Shown here: in pieces, positions 51,061 to 64,000 of the stretch | How the letters are laid out: the number at the start of each line of letters is the position of its first letter | Position numbering within the stretch: position 1 is the stretch's first letter | Source of the DNA: Leptodactylus fallax | Taxonomy: Eukaryota > Chordata > Amphibia > Anura > Leptodactylidae | Direction of reading: 5' to 3' | DNA: 64,000 bases | Assembly: GCA_947044405.1 (NCBI GenBank) | Contig: CAMRHE010000028.1 | Coordinates: forward strand, 8,020,001 to 8,084,000 | Program-made: the position numbers and the translations under genes | The notes under the pieces: model-generated | Seen by the model: only the letters and a program-made list of their open reading frames with translations | What the model was told of the DNA's origin: nothing | Database searches by the model: none

Positions 51061-53425
51061 GCCCGGCAGCCGAAGGAATTTTCTGACTGGATGCGCAGAC
51101 GCGTCATCTGTTGCTATGTAGATATCTGATCCCTAGTTCTCGACCGTGTCCCCTGAGGCGTTCTTGGAGTGCCCGGGGCGGTTTCACCTTTTCTAGAAAT
51201 CCCTTAGGTAATACTTGTAATAGATACCGCCAAATAAGAAAGCAGTAAGCAGATTAGTCTGCTGTAATAGTATTAAAGGGTATAAGGAAAACATATGGCT
51301 AAAAATGATCAGTTAGGAAATGCCCTTTAATTATACACATTAAAAGGAAATCTGGTGAGAAAGAAAGGTACTGTCAAGCAGAGTTATTAAGTAGAGATTT
51401 ATTTTTATGGGTCTAAGTAGCATCTGTGGACACAATACCTTATAATATGAAAGTCAGACAGCTGTGGCAAAAAGAATATGCCTGTCATAGAAGCTGGGGG
51501 GCATCACTTGAAGCTCCAGTACCCCATATAATATATGGAAAATAAAAGCAGAAGTGTAGCTTGAAACTTCTGGGCCCTGATGCAAAATGTATAATCTTTT
51601 ATCATGTGCTAGCTACAATACTGGTGTTTTCTTATATTGTAGAAAGGTCTTTCCTACCACCCCTCAGTCTCTGGAGTCTGTTAGCAATGGCTACCTCTGC
51701 ACCCCCTATAGGTACGCCACTGTCTGTAACAAGTGGCATTATATTGCAGAGGGATTTTTGCACTCCCTCAAAGTCCAGGCCCCGAGTTTGACCAATGTCT
51801 CTGCCTCTGCACCATTTATAGTTATGCCCCTGTTGTCACAAGTGCTCCATACCACTGTCAAACTGGCCATATACTTTAGACAGCTGCCAGCAGCATTCAT
51901 TTGACTGACAGTTGTTGCTCCCAACCACCTATATGTATGCATGTTGGGCATTGAGGGTGCATGTGTCTAAATAGAGACAGGTGCCAGATCTGTCACCCAA
52001 CAGATACTACCGATACCCCATGTATCTCTTTCGCTTACAATAGGATCTGTTGGGTTCTGTTAGAGTGAACTGTTTTGTGGGAAAAAGATTTGACAGAATC
52101 TGCAATGGAGGATTTGAGCTGAATGTGAACAGACTCTTCATCTGCCCCATAGTCTCCGCACTAGTCTGGCTGGCCTGTATTCTTCCGATGGTTGGTTCAG
52201 TCTGGTTTTGTGTTGGGTCTTCCGATTAATGTTACTTTTCATCTGTATATATAATAAACAGAAAACCCTCATGTGGTAGTGACCGTGCAAGTTATACAAG
52301 AAATGTGGTGGCAGCTCAACTCAACAAGGCCCCTAGGGCCGTCCTCCAGCCCCGCACCTGACCAGGAATCAATAGGACATAATTATACTTCATTCTTGGA
52401 ACATCTCTCCTTATAAAACCTTGTGGGAGTGGAAGACAAGACCCCGGGGGAGCAGGGTAAACAGTGAAGGATAATGAGCCGGAGTAAGACACTTTAGGGG
52501 ATAGGTTGTTACAGCTGCATTAACTATTAAAGGGATTTTCCATGACGTACAGTAAATATTGCTGACCTATATGTAACATGGGTCATGTTTTTTTAAATAA
52601 ATTGTTTATTATTATAAAAAAAATGATAAAAAAATACAACATAAAATTAAAGATATAAAGATATTTGTAATTCTTCTTTCTTTTTAAAAAAAGAGCAGCA
52701 GGTTGGGCAGCGCATGCGCCGCTCTATTCATTTTAATGGGACTGTCTGAGACAACCATAATACTGCATTTGACTATCTCTGGTGGCCCTATTGAAATGAA
52801 TAGAGCAGTTCAGGCTACCCGAGCCCAGTTCTTGTGATTGATTCCGGTGGTCAGACCCCCACCGATCAGCAAGTTATCTCCTATACTTTAGATATGGGGT
52901 AACTTTTATTGGGACTTGTGCATTTATACTTATGCAAAATGAAGGTCTCCATATTGGGAGCCAAGTAAATCTTTGTACCTCCCATGCAGTGAATTTTGAG
53001 TAGCAGGTGGGTGGCAAGTAAACAGTGCCAGGACATGCATACCCAGCGAAACAACTGATCTGCAGGGGTCCAACAGTGGGAGCCCCCTGAACTTAAATGG
53101 ATAGCTTATATTAAGGAGAGGCCATCCATTTTTAAAGGTGTTCCTCTTACAGGATACAAACCATCTGTATTGTAAGGACAGGATATTCAGGACTGTGAGC
53201 AGACTTTATTATTAGATTTATACCCATTTGTAGAGGAAACAATAGTAATAATTCCTATTATGGAGTGGCTTAAAATAGAATTTACTAACACGACATTTAC
53301 ATGGACTACAAACAAGACCTTCACTTCACGACTTTCTTCCCGTTTCTTTCTCTTCTGTTGTAACTACAACATATTGCAAAATATCCGTGCAAAACAATAA
53401 ACTGAATTTCATCATATACGGTTAC
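51061..53425. other. Upstream intergenic DNA, no gene
   Basis: No exon of PLA2R1 or any other gene was recognised on either strand. A TTAA-type MITE start (attaaagggattttccatga) is near 52535. Confidence 0.5.
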
Positions 53426-53429
53426 TTAA

Positions 53430-53813
53430 AGGGGTTTTCCATGGGTGGGGGTTTCTATACTTATTTCCCTGGGTTCTATTGCGGACAAACTACAGATTTC
53501 CGAGCTGGGTCCAACCCTTAGACACATGATCGGAACCAGCACCCAACTGAATCACTACACATCCTCTCTCCTCTCCTGTGTTCACTGCAAGTTACCTGTA
53601 TCACGGGGGCCTGGCGAAATACATCTTTATAGTAAAACCAGTCCCCATATAGAGGAAACTAGTAGGGAACACAGGGGAGGAGGTGGAAAGATTCAGGGGC
53701 CTGGTGCTAGTTCTGACCATATGTCCCAGGGTAGGAACCAGCTTGGAAATCTGTGGTTTGTTCACAATAGAACCCGGGTAAGTGAATATAGAAACCATCT
53801 CTGGAGAACTCTT
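53430..53813. mobile_element. TTAA-flanked palindromic MITE
   Basis: TTAA at 53426-53429 and 53814-53817. Left arm words actacagatttccgagctgg and attgcggacaaac return inverted as ccagcttggaaatctgtggt and gtttgttcacaat. No coding content. Confidence 0.78.
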
Positions 53814-53817
53814 TTAA

Positions 53818-55768
53818 AGGGGTTGTACCACTAGTGACTCTTCTTCCCTGTCCATGTAAGTAAGGAGGTGAAGGTTAAGTATCTTAGTAAAGCAGCCTTT
53901 GGTGGGAGACAGTGGGTAGCCATACCCAAGACAAGTCACTATCCTCTGAGTAACAATCTACTGTATATACAATGTTATGTTTGTAACTATTGTCTCGATC
54001 TTGATGTGCATATTGTTGTGTTTCCTTTGAAGGCATAAGGTGTAGAGGAGGAACGATGTTTGCACCTGGGTATTGTACCACAGGAGGTGTTTTTGGGCAT
54101 GTCCTGTGTTATGATCCTGCCCTAGCTGTAGCGTGACATTTGGTTATGCCATGGTTTGTTATAAATAGGAGAGCCTTTACAGGAGATGTCGTCAGGCAGG
54201 TCCGTTCTGTTGGTCGGTCTGCATCTGCAGTGTCTCAGAAGCCGGAAGCTTAGTCCATGAGAGTGAACAGGAGTGATGTGCACTGGCGCGTGTGTGTAAG
54301 CTCCAGGGGACAGAGGTTACCTGCCAAAGAGTCCTTTGCCTTGTGTGTGTTGATCACTTGTTTACCTACAATCAAGATTAGTAAAGTTTTGGTTCTGATA
54401 TACAAGACCATCTGGCAGGGGTGTAAGTTATGGCTCATGGGTCCTGGTGCAAAAGTTCAGCTTGGACCCCATGCACAACTTCTCCTTACGACAGTCCACT
54501 GCATTCCAACTTTACTGCATTTACATTTCCTTTTTTTTTTTCTATCTGGCCCAAATCGCCATGAAGACTTGTTCACAACATGTCTGGCACACCATCTTCT
54601 AATTGTTCCCATCCCCTGTTGGTGCCCCCAACATAGTAATCATTCCACATTCTGTACCGCAGCCTCCCTCACAGAATTCCTACTTGGCTGATTAACTGCT
54701 ACTTTTGCCATTAAAAGGTTAATTTTCTCCTTTCTGACAGTGGCAGCCTATGTATCATAAAGCTTCACACTTCATTGCACCAGAAGGCAGGAGGAGTCAT
54801 TTTAGGTTGCACAGACATCCACATGGCAAAGGAAATCGGAAAGGAGTGCAAAGAAGTTTATGAAGTTTATTCAGCCCTAGGGTGTTGGGAGTGACCTGTG
54901 GGCCCCATGGCCTCTGGGCCTAGTCTCAGGTGAAACCACTGTGATCCCTATATTAATGACAGGACTACACTGACACTGCACTACCGGTTCTGTGTCGGAG
55001 CACTAGTCGGTCTTAACATGCCTGGGATATTACATTCACATAGGGAATAAGTGTCAGATTGCTGGGGGTCCTATAGCAAGGACCCCCCTAAATGCTCCAT
55101 GTGAATGAAGCGCTGGTGCACATGTATAGCCAGTGATCTATGGAAGCCCCATAGAAGTGAATAGGGTGCTGGCCACACACGTGCTCTAGTACTTCATTCA
55201 CATGGAGCATTCAGGAGACCTTTCAGACCCCTGTTCTCCTGATATGTGGGTGTCCCACTGGACGGACCCCCAGAGATCTGACACTTATAGGGCGTAAGTA
55301 TCATTAGTAGCATAACCCTTTACAATGAGGAAGATTTTCATCCAGATGTTTTCAATTACAAATTCTGTTTCCCCATCCAGATGACAAGCTTTGTTATACA
55401 AGGAGGCTACCAAACATAGTTTATCCAAATATAGAGTAACATCATAAACCACAATTTTCTTTAGAATTTCCAATGAAAAGCAAATTGCATAATTATCAAA
55501 CATGCCAAAAAGAGACAATCCCAGGTGCAGAGAATTAAATAACTTTTACTAGTTTTGTCAGTCCCGCAACAACCTTATCCTGGAAACTTCTTATAAGCTT
55601 CTAATACAGAGGTACCTGTGACCTACCCATACTGCCCACACTGTGTCAGACTGTGATCTCACTTGTTTTCGGGGCTTGCGCAAATATGGGAACATGTATA
55701 GTAGTTCGGCGGTTGGGTTTGTCTGACCAGTTATAATAAAAAAAAAAAATACAAGACAAATGTCAATA
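53818..55768. other. Intergenic DNA with one palindrome
   Basis: At about 55035-55300 an inverted repeat has the arms aagtgtcagattgctggggg / cccccagagatctgacactt, with inner gctccatgtgaatgaag / cttcattcacatggagc. No gene was recognised. Confidence 0.6.
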
Positions 55769-56530
55769 ATAATATTATTTATATAGTGCCAGCATATTCC
55801 GCAGCACTTTATAAATTAGAGGGGACATGAACAGAAAATATGGCAAAGGAATCAACATATCAAACAATAGGAGTGAGGGCCCTGCTCCCAAGAGCTTACA
55901 GTCTATGAGGTCAGAGGGCTTGTTTGGTACAGTGGTCCGGCCATCTTTTACTAAATATGGTCATATAACTGGAGCTGTATGAGCCTCTCAATAGCCGGTA
56001 TCTGTGAATATACAGATACTAAGTGCATGGAGTGCAGTATAACATCTAGATGGAGGGTTCAGGATCTGAGGAATAGAGAAGGAAGGATAGCTTAGGATAA
56101 GAAGTGTTAGTGTAATGTGCGGAAATGTAGTACAATGTGATCAGGTCATGTGATAAGCCGCCTAAACAGATGTGATTTTAGGGCAGTTTTGAAGCTACTT
56201 TAGTTGGGTATGAATGTGATTGTCCCGGGTAAAGCGTTCCAGAGCACCGGTGCAGCTGGAGAAAAGTCTTAGAGACAGGAGTGGGATGTTCAGATATCAG
56301 AGGATACAAGTCTAAGGTCATTGGCAGAATGGAGAGGACGGTTAGGGCGGTAGACAGTGACAAGGGAGGAGATCTAGGGAGGTCAGCGCTATGGAGGGAT
56401 TTATGGGGGAGCGTGATAATTTTATATTGTATTCTGTGGTGGACGGGCAACCAGCACAGCAACTGACACAAGATAGATGTATCTGTGTAGTGGAGTGACA
56501 GAAAGATGAGTCTGGCGGCGGCATTCAAAT
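55769..56530 (-). mobile_element. LINE (CR1/L2-like) 3' part, degenerate
   Basis: On the minus strand, 56528 down to about 56240 reads NAAARLIFLSLHYTDTSILC and WLPVHHRIQYKII, the conserved C-terminal end of CR1/L2-type reverse transcriptases. The trailing part to 55769 contains tatatagtgccagcatattc and gccctgctcccaagagctta, sequence often found at the 3' end of such elements in amphibians. It is truncated at the 5' end and decayed. Confidence 0.75.
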
Positions 56531-56741
56531 GTCAAATAAGAAAAAACATACAGCTCACCAATCCCTGTTTTTTCCATCATTGCCTCTTCTTACCAATTTC
56601 CCCAGTCTCTCCTTTCTGCTCCCAAACAGGCAATGGCGCTCAATCAATCACTGGGTGAGGCAAGTTGATCCAGAGGAAGGCATAAAAGCCCCATGAGGCT
56701 GACGCCAATTGCACCATCAAAGAAAAGAATTCCTTCCCACC

Positions 56742-57313
56742 TAAGGGTGGGTTCACACTACCGTTGGATGTCCATTCTGATCGTGTCTGTTAAAAAAAAA
56801 AAAAAAAAAAAAAAATGGACACCTATCATAACAGACATTAACTGACACTGATGGATTTAATGGGTCAGTTAAAGAAACGGACACATTAGCATCAGTTAGT
56901 GTCGATTAGTGTCCGTTTTTTGTTTCTGCTTTCTGAGCATGTGCAGAAAAAAATGGACCGTAATAACGGACAGTATAATGGACACCCGTCCATTACCGTC
57001 CGTGACCCATAGACATTAATGTTAAAAAATAACAGACGCTTGACTTCCATCATAAAACCATTATTTTTCGCAGACACAAAAGTCCTGCATCCTGGGTCTT
57101 TGTGTCAGCAAAAAATAACGGACATGTGACGGATTTGGTGTAAATGGACACTAACAGTCATTAATAACGGACACCAGATAAAATCCTATTGAAATTAGTG
57201 GGATTTCAAACGGATTTATGGCGGTTCTGCTAGTGTCCATTATTAAAATCTTGTAACAGACAATAGCAGCGAGCACTACTGACAGTCACCAACGGTAGTG
57301 TGAACGCCCCCTA
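56742..57313. mobile_element. MITE with GGTTCACACTACCGTTGG ends
   Basis: Left end taagggtgggttcacactac and right end gtagtgtgaacgccccctaa are inverted copies. The interior has many aacggacac/gtgtccgtt words and a poly-A tract (56788-56814). No coding capacity. Confidence 0.82.
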
Positions 57314-57329
57314 AATCCCTGGATGAACA

Positions 57330-57790
57330 TCTTATCCCAATTTCTAGTTCCTATAACCTTTGATATTCTTACTTTCAAGAAATTCATCAAGGGCCCTCTT
57401 GAACTTGTACAAGTTATCAGACATCACCACATCCTGCGGCAGTGAGCTCCATAGTCTCACTGCTCTTACTGTAAAGAATCCTGCCTATGACTATGGTAGG
57501 ACCTTTTTACCTCTAGACCTAGAGGATGCCCCCTTGTCATGGTTACAGGTCTCAATATAAAGAGATCATTGGAAAGATCTTTGTACTGTCCATTCATATA
57601 TCTGTACCTTGTTATTAGGTCACCCCTAAGCCGTCTATACTCCAATCTGAACAACCCCAAGTTTGTCTTTTAAAACACCCACCCCCTTAATTCCCTTGGT
57701 CGCCTCTTCTACATCTGCTCTAGTTCAGCTATGTCTTTCCTATATACAGGTGCCCAAAATTGTGCCCAGTATTCTACATGTGGCCAAAAG
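57330..57790 (-). mobile_element. CR1-family LINE ORF2 end, broken
   Basis: Minus strand translation gives GLFRLEYRRLRGDLITRYRY and, in another frame, FFTVRAVRLWSSLPQDVV then LYKFKRALDEFL: the last part of CR1-type ORF2. Several stops and frame changes lie between the two parts, so it is inactive. Confidence 0.8.
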
Positions 57791-58290
57791 CAACTGAAAT
57801 AGTCTGGTCAGAAAGAAACTGATCTGCTGCGGGTTTTTCAGCCGTGTGTGAATGAGATTTGTTTAAGTCCCATCCACCACACTGGTACTGAATATCACAG
57901 GTAGATGTGAACCACTGAATGTGTGTCCTATAGATATTCCATAAATGCTGAAGATGTGAATTCCCAGAGAACATTCGCTTTTAAGGCGGTATTTTATCTT
58001 ATTTTTTTTTTTTGTAGTCTAAATTTAATCCCAAATATTAGCTCTAGTGACAACATGGACCCGATCTAAACAAAGCATTGGCCGCCGTTCAGACATCTAA
58101 ACTAACATTCACAAAGTCTTCATTCAGCCAATATCCTGTAAGAACAGATTAATCATCATGGCTGTCAAGAATGTTATTAGTTAAGTAAAACCTTGGAATG
58201 TCTTGAGATCCTGACATGTGTCTGCACGCTGGAAGGTTCACATAAGAATATTAAAGATCATTTCCACCTTAAATTAAAAATGGTTCTAGG

Positions 58291-58505
58291 CAGGGCTGTG
58301 GAGTCGGAGTCGGAGTCGGTGCCTATTTTGGTGGAGTCGGAGTCGGTATAAAATGGACCGACTCCGACTCCCAAAATATATAATAAATTGGTACAGTTAG
58401 TAGTACAATGCAGTATGTGCTGAATATATTTTCATAAGAATTTGGGAAAATGATGAAATGTTGAAAATGATGAAATGTCCTGTAAAGGTCTGTTCTATTC
58501 CTCAT
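58291..58505. mobile_element. CAGGGCTGTGGAGTCGG MITE fragment
   Basis: Starts CAGGGCTGTGGAGTCGGAGT with repeated gagtcg and an inverted cgactccgactcc nearby. The right terminus was not found. Same family as 3057-3371. Confidence 0.6.
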
Positions 58506-58827
58506 ATAATGATGAGACTGAGTTCTGAGTGAACCGATAAGGTTTAGCAGGTATGAACAGACACTTGACTTGTCTTCACGTGACTTGTTGCTAAAACCTA
58601 GAAATGTCTAATTCTGAGAAAGTTGGGTGGTCATCACTATTGCAGCCATTAAAGGTCCCCTGTGAGTTCCCAGACTTTTGGATGGCAAATTCGCCAAATT
58701 ACTATGTATCAGTCATCCCTGTATTACTACATTACTCTGGTCCCTTTAGGATTCTAGTAAAACTCTCCCATGAAGAAGCTGCAATATTGGCTATAGTGGG
58801 TCTCACCCAGCTTCTCAGAAACAGATA

Positions 58828-59201
58828 CAGGTGCATCTCAATAAATTAGAATATCTTTTAAATGTTTATTCCTTTCAGTAATTAAATTAAAAAAGTGACC
58901 TCCTATATTTTCTAGATTCTTTACACACAGAGTGTTCTATTTCAAGTGTTTTATTTCTCTAAATGTTGATTATGGATTACAGGTAATGAAAACCCAAATC
59001 TAAGAAAATTAGAATATTGTAAAAAAGTTCCGTATTGTAAATTCAGTGTCACCTGCCGAGGTTTCCTAAGCCTTTAAATGGTCCCTCAGTCTGGTTCAGT
59101 AGGACACACAATCATGGAAGACGCTGATTATGGATTGTATTACTGAATTACTGAAATGAATGAACGTTTCAAAAATATTCTAATTTATCGAGATGCACCT
59201 G
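58828..59201. mobile_element. Tc1/mariner-type MITE, copy 2
   Basis: TA at 58826-58827 and 59202-59203. Ends CAGGTGCATCTCAATAAATT and the inverse (one mismatch, ttatcgag). It is slightly longer than copy 1 through a small duplication (attactga) near the right end. Confidence 0.88.
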
Positions 59202-59203
59202 TA

Positions 59204-62080
59204 TAATTAAGGATGCATTCACAACACTAAATGGATGCAAACAGATGCCAGCAGAAGGGAGTCCGTGTGGATATGGTTCAGTGTTGAAAAATGCTGTTGC
59301 TACTAAGTATAAGAAGATAAGAGTTTGTTCGTACTGGCAATTGTATTTATTTATAGGGGTTGGATTATAAATTTTAATGCTGTCAAAATGGGGAGGGGGG
59401 TTAGAAAATAAAAATGCATTTACACTTACCTGCAAAAGTGCATGAGGGATTGTTTCTATGCTCGGAGGGTGTGGGATGGCTAGGAGGACAGATTGTAGGA
59501 GCGAAGGACAATTTGTGCAGAGGACTGCTTGTAGGAGTGGAGGACAGCTTGTGTAGAGGACTGCTTGTGTGGAGGACTGCTTGTAGGAGCGGAGGACAAC
59601 TTGTAGGAGTGGAGGACTGCTTGTAGGAGCAGAGGCCAGCTTGGATAGAGGATAAATCATTTTCATGGCATAACCCCTTTAAGTTCCCAAGTCATGAATA
59701 AAATGCAGCGGCCAAGAGATTTGCCTGCCTTTTCTGCAGTCCGGGTGGTTACCCTTTTCTCAGCTGCCTCCTGGACATGGGATAAAAACCAAACCAGCGA
59801 CTAAAGGTGCAAACCCACCATGACATTTTTTCCTTTTAAATGCACTCTCCACTCTGTGTTTTATATACTATTCTCTATTGAGTTGATAAAGGGGTCTGCG
59901 TACCCTGAAATGCGTTCTTTTTTAAGTCTTCCAATAAACCAAGATTTCCACTTTACTGGAATAAGTCACCATCGTTATTTGGAATATACCACAGTGGGTT
60001 TGCGCCTTTAATCTCTGGTTTGGGTTTATCCCATCTGTCTCCACTTCTATCACCCGGATACAAGGGCTATGGTCCCGGTGATCACCATGCCTAGGGTGCA
60101 ACCACCCACGAGTACTATCAACAGATGCAGTATTGCTTTTTACCTTCTGCCAAAAAGTGAGTACCCACCCAGACATTTTATGGGTTTTCTCCCCAAGGCT
60201 TACGTTATCACCCTATGAACGCTTGTTTTCTTTTCTATATGTACCCAATCCTGCATATTCTGGGAGAGTTGGCAAGTATGACCTTGTAGTGTGGCCATCT
60301 TGGAAGCTTGTTGGACAGACCTGGACACCAACAGACACCCAAGTGTCAGAGGATGGGTGCTCTGATGGCGGGCAGTTGAGTTTAACACCTGTCATTTGCC
60401 AACTGAACTGTAGCTTGTGACCAATGGACATGAAGTCACTTCCTGAGAAGAAGAAAGCAGCCATGTTTTCAAAGTCTTGTGCGACCTGTACAATCAGTAA
60501 GGCCCCAGGCACACGACTGAGTTGGGCTGAGTTTGCAGAGGAATGCAGTCGGATGACACTTGGAGTGACATCTGAGTGTCATCTGAGTTCATTCTGTGAT
60601 GTATTTACCTCTATGGTGGTTTCCAATACGTTCTGTTCTGATAACATGGAGCAGGATAGGACCTGCTCTATTTTCCTTGGAATGGAACGGACCATTGGGC
60701 ACTCCATCGGAGGAGCATCGGGTGGCACACTCAGTAAAGCGCATGGAGCTTGAAGAAGACTTCAGTGAAAGTGAGTGTCTCTGTCCTTTGAGGGTAACTT
60801 CAGGTATCTTGTAGGGGTTGATGTCAGAAAAAGATAGGCAAACATAGTGGCATATTGGCAGTAGAGAGGTGAGGTGTTAGAACAGTCATTTTGACACAAT
60901 CCTGGCATTAGCAAATTTTCGCCAGTACCTGTTTATACAGACATATGTTGGCCCTAGAGACATTCCAAGGTTTTGTGACATTCATGAGAATTTATTGGCT
61001 AAAATAGTGGAATAAAATATTCATCCCTTTTTCCATATGCCCTATTAAGTTATATGCCCTAACTTGCTTTGGACCCCTCTATGAGCCCAGGTAGAGAATT
61101 ATTTTGGACCTGGTACATTCCAATACTACATTTTTCCTGCAGAGGACGCAGCTATGAGCAGCTGATATCATCTTCCCTGTGTAAAATCCCGTTTACTGGG
61201 GGTTACCTATAATGAACCCCTACAAGGTAGTAGGATGTGTCAATGACTTCTATGCAGAGCTGATCTATAGCTTCAGTGCTCTTAGTTCTTCTGTATCCAG
61301 TGTTATATCTGTGTTATTAGTCTGTACCTCTCCTTTTTGGCTCTCTAAATTCCTGTAATAAATCTTACAAAAGGTAAATGTGTAAGGCAGTATTGTGAGG
61401 GCCTAAGAATGACCTAGTTTAGCATGACATGATGATATGCTATACAACCTACAGTGGAAGAACAAGTCTAGCAAGGTTCTTACCACACGGAGTGATATTG
61501 CTCAAGATTCCATTAAAATGGTATATATTGTGATATTATCCCAGTGATTCTCAGGGTTTTATTCTATTTTATGTTAATTCCTGGACGCTGCAGCTACAGT
61601 ACAGTATACAGCCATACACAACAGTCTATAGAAATATAACCCTACATGGCAAAGCGATCAGAGTAACCAAGTCTATACTTACTGTTTAGATACACAACAT
61701 ACATGGCACGGTGATCAGAGGCCACCCTAGTCATAAACCATCACATGTGTACAAGTCCCAACAAATGTCGTATACCTACAAGAAATGGGCTGTACACCGA
61801 AACTAAAACATAATAAAACTTTCTGAATCCGCATAGGTAAAACACAAACACATGGGTAAAAAAAGAGATAAGACAATATAAAAGTACGGCGGGAAAACTC
61901 AAGAGATAAATTGCATGTGTCCAATGGATAGTATATACTAAATACCCATCAATAGTAATAATATGACCATAAACCATACAGGACAATTCATGTACAGGTA
62001 AAGCTACAAACTCATATCATGTGAATGAATAAATAAGTATCAAATATGGGAGATTGAGCTTGGGAAGCAATTCAATGAGA
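59204..62080. other. Intergenic DNA, no gene
   Basis: A (ggaggactgcttgtaggagc)-like short tandem run is at about 59500-59640. Around 59820-60150 the wording (aaaggggtctgcgtaccctg, tcttccaataaaccaag) suggests an old dispersed repeat, not identified. Nothing coding was recognised. Confidence 0.45.
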
Positions 62081-62590
62081 CTCAATGGCATAACTTGTTT
62101 CGATTCAGTCCCAGATTGCAACGAGATCGCAGTAGACTTCATTTAAAATTCTCTCTCGCTGATACAGGGTTCCTGCTCTTTTGCATAAATGGTAGCCTTT
62201 GTGTTCAGACTCTTCTGGTGTTGCAGTAGTGGGGAGGGGTCTTACATTTGGTGGGGTTGTCCGCTCCTGCAGGGTTTTTGGTCCCAAGTAGTGTCCTACA
62301 CGTACATTATTGCAGGAGCTCTGCTCCCCAATAACCCGAAAGCTTTGCTTTACTCATGCTGCCCATAGGTTGTTCTAAGTACAAGCGCTCTCTTACTAGC
62401 TTTCTACTCCAGGCAGCGAAAAATGTACTCCTTAGGCATTGGAAGAGCCAGTCAGTGCCGACGGTAGAGGAGTGGTTTGTGGAGGTTGTCTTTCTTTATC
62501 GCATGATAGATCTTATTGCTCATACCATGGACCAAAGGGAACATTTTATTCGAACCTGGGGTCCCTGGTTTGCCTTCCAGTAATCAGATA
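62080..62590 (+). mobile_element. L1-type LINE ORF2 C-terminal fragment, broken
   Basis: 62356-62583 reads LLQAAKNVLLRHWKSQSVPT then VEEWFVEVVFLYRMIDLIAH and RTWGPW, the end of ORF2 in L1/Tx1-type elements. Upstream in another frame SYIWWGCPLLQGFW corresponds to the H.WW.CP knuckle region. Frame changes and loss of the first cysteines show it is a dead fragment. Confidence 0.8.
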
Positions 62591-64000
62591 CCTATCGTCA
62601 TGCTGATTGGACTGCCTGTTATTTGGTCTCTTCTCCGCTGGTGCATCTCCCACTGGATCTTGGGTATCAGTCCAGGCTGCATCGTCGCCACTTTGTGGAT
62701 ATCTAAACTCTTTGCTTTCACATGTCAACTGGTGCTCCCCTTGTTTCACCTTCCACCTCTCCCCTCCAGGTAATTTTACTGTTTGACTTGATTCACACAT
62801 CAGATGTGCGTTTCGGCTGTGCCTTCCCCTGGGGGGTCACATCCAGTCCATTCAGAAGGCGATGTACAGAGAGCTGCAGAGCTGATCTGTAATGTTTGTA
62901 GGGGTATCATTATGATCTGAGAATATCAGGGCCATGTAAGAGGGTGAGGGCTCCATTGCAGGGCCCTACTGAGAGATGGCGCAGTGAAAAGGCATAGAGC
63001 TATACCTGTGAATTTCATTTTATTCCAGCAATGTTTGGTGGTTGCAGCACAAGGCACTCAGCTTAGCAGTTACAGGCACAAATAGTTGCAAATCTTGGTA
63101 GTTGGAAAGTCTTTTAAAGACACAGAATGTGGCAGATACTAGTAGCATTGCAACATAGCAGTCTCTCATAGAGATTCTCCTCATAGACCCGCAATGTATT
63201 GGTTACAGTCTCTCTTCAAGGATAACCACCATATTGGCTGCAGCAAAAGCACACTTCAAGAGTAACTCAAGTTAAATAAACTTGTCGTAGATCCTTGGGC
63301 ATGCACGCTCTCAGAGTCGGGTCACAAGCAGCATTATCTCCCTGGTCCTTCCTTAGTCCACAGAATGGCCACTCTCCAGGAAGTAGCCCAGAAGAGGTAC
63401 AGCCTTGGTGCAGAGATTTCCTCAAACTTTGCAGTCCTAAGCAAGGCCTTAGGCTATATTCACACTCACAGCTGTGACAAAACACGGCTGAGTGAGTACC
63501 AGTGTGGCATCCTTATTTTTAGCCCTTTGACTTTCATTGCAAACTACTGACTTTCAACATGTTTCTGAACCATCAAAAAGTAGAGCATGCTCTACGTTTT
63601 TCTTGGGTCACAGGCAGCACACGCTAGAATACATGGGTAGTGTGAACAGAGCTTAAACCTGGTGCAGGTCATGATAAACAGGATGTCAGGATCACTGACA
63701 TCAACCACCACTGGGGGAGGCTCAACTCGTCCAATATTCCTGTAGTGGTGGCAGAGATAATCCACCTCTCTTGTACTTCGGCCCTGCGTACTGTTCTACC
63801 ATCTCCTTTGTTCTTCCCTCCTGCTCTCTGCTCTCTGACTCCCTACCTTGGCATGCTGCTCTTTGCCGCTGCCTTTCTGCTACTGGGACCTCTGGTTCTC
63901 CTCCTGAAGTATGCTGACTCCTAGTACTTAAAGGGTCAGTGCATTCACTTCTTTAGGCAAACTTCTTGCTGTTTCAGTCTTTTTATGGACCCTGCCCCTA
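62591..64000. other. Intergenic DNA to the window end, no gene
   Basis: No gene, RNA or complete transposon recognised. The short open frames around 63267-63550 overlap each other on both strands and lack similarity to known proteins. Confidence 0.45.

Noticed and set aside
56178..56528. A host gene for the NAAARLI...WLPVHHRIQYK protein
   Set aside because: The wording is that of the C-terminal end of a LINE reverse transcriptase; it is truncated and part of a dispersed repeat.

Overview
This is vertebrate nuclear DNA, most likely from a frog or toad (anuran amphibian). It holds a single large protein-coding gene on the minus strand, split into small exons with GT-AG introns and surrounded by short non-autonomous DNA transposons, fragments of CR1/L2-, L1- and Penelope-type retroelements, a tRNA-derived SINE and several minisatellites. 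The anuran call is an inference from repeat style and protein divergence; no species marker was seen.

The gene is the orthologue of LY75 (CD205/DEC-205), a member of the macrophage mannose receptor family. I could follow 34 coding exons on the minus strand, from the start codon at 50958 to the stop codon at 3505-3507. They join in consistent reading phase into 5070 nt including the stop, i.e. 1689 residues. In order the protein has a signal peptide, a ricin-type cysteine-rich domain, a fibronectin type II domain, ten C-type lectin-like domains (CTLDs), one transmembrane helix and a short cytoplasmic tail. Ten CTLDs (other family members have eight) and an FSSSVRY-type tail motif identify LY75 rather than MRC1, MRC2 or PLA2R1. 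None of the CTLDs shows the EPN/QPD plus WND signature of calcium-dependent sugar binding, as expected for this receptor.

Layout: 1-3504 is the 3' side (3' UTR and flank with two hAT-like MITEs). 3505-34125 holds exons 34 to 3 in compact introns. 34126-44284 is the 10-kb intron 2, with a 99-bp-unit minisatellite, a SINE inserted into its last unit, and a 1-kb C-rich/CA array. 44285-44653 is exon 2 (ricin domain). 44654-50870 is intron 1, with nested MITEs and a complete 1.36-kb hAT-type element. 50871-51060 is exon 1 and a small GC-rich promoter-like stretch. 51061-64000 is upstream intergenic DNA with retroelement fragments and MITEs; no second gene was found.

The most notable signals are non-genic. 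The same 49-bp minisatellite occurs in two introns of the gene, each time at the end of a TTAA-flanked MITE. The 99-bp minisatellite keeps long reading frames open on both strands and carries an 8-unit higher-order repeat. One sequence module is shared by four otherwise different MITEs. In several places transposon ends touch or lie within about 30 bp of splice sites, and one MITE terminus appears to supply the 5' splice site of exon 6. I saw no evidence of an undescribed gene system.
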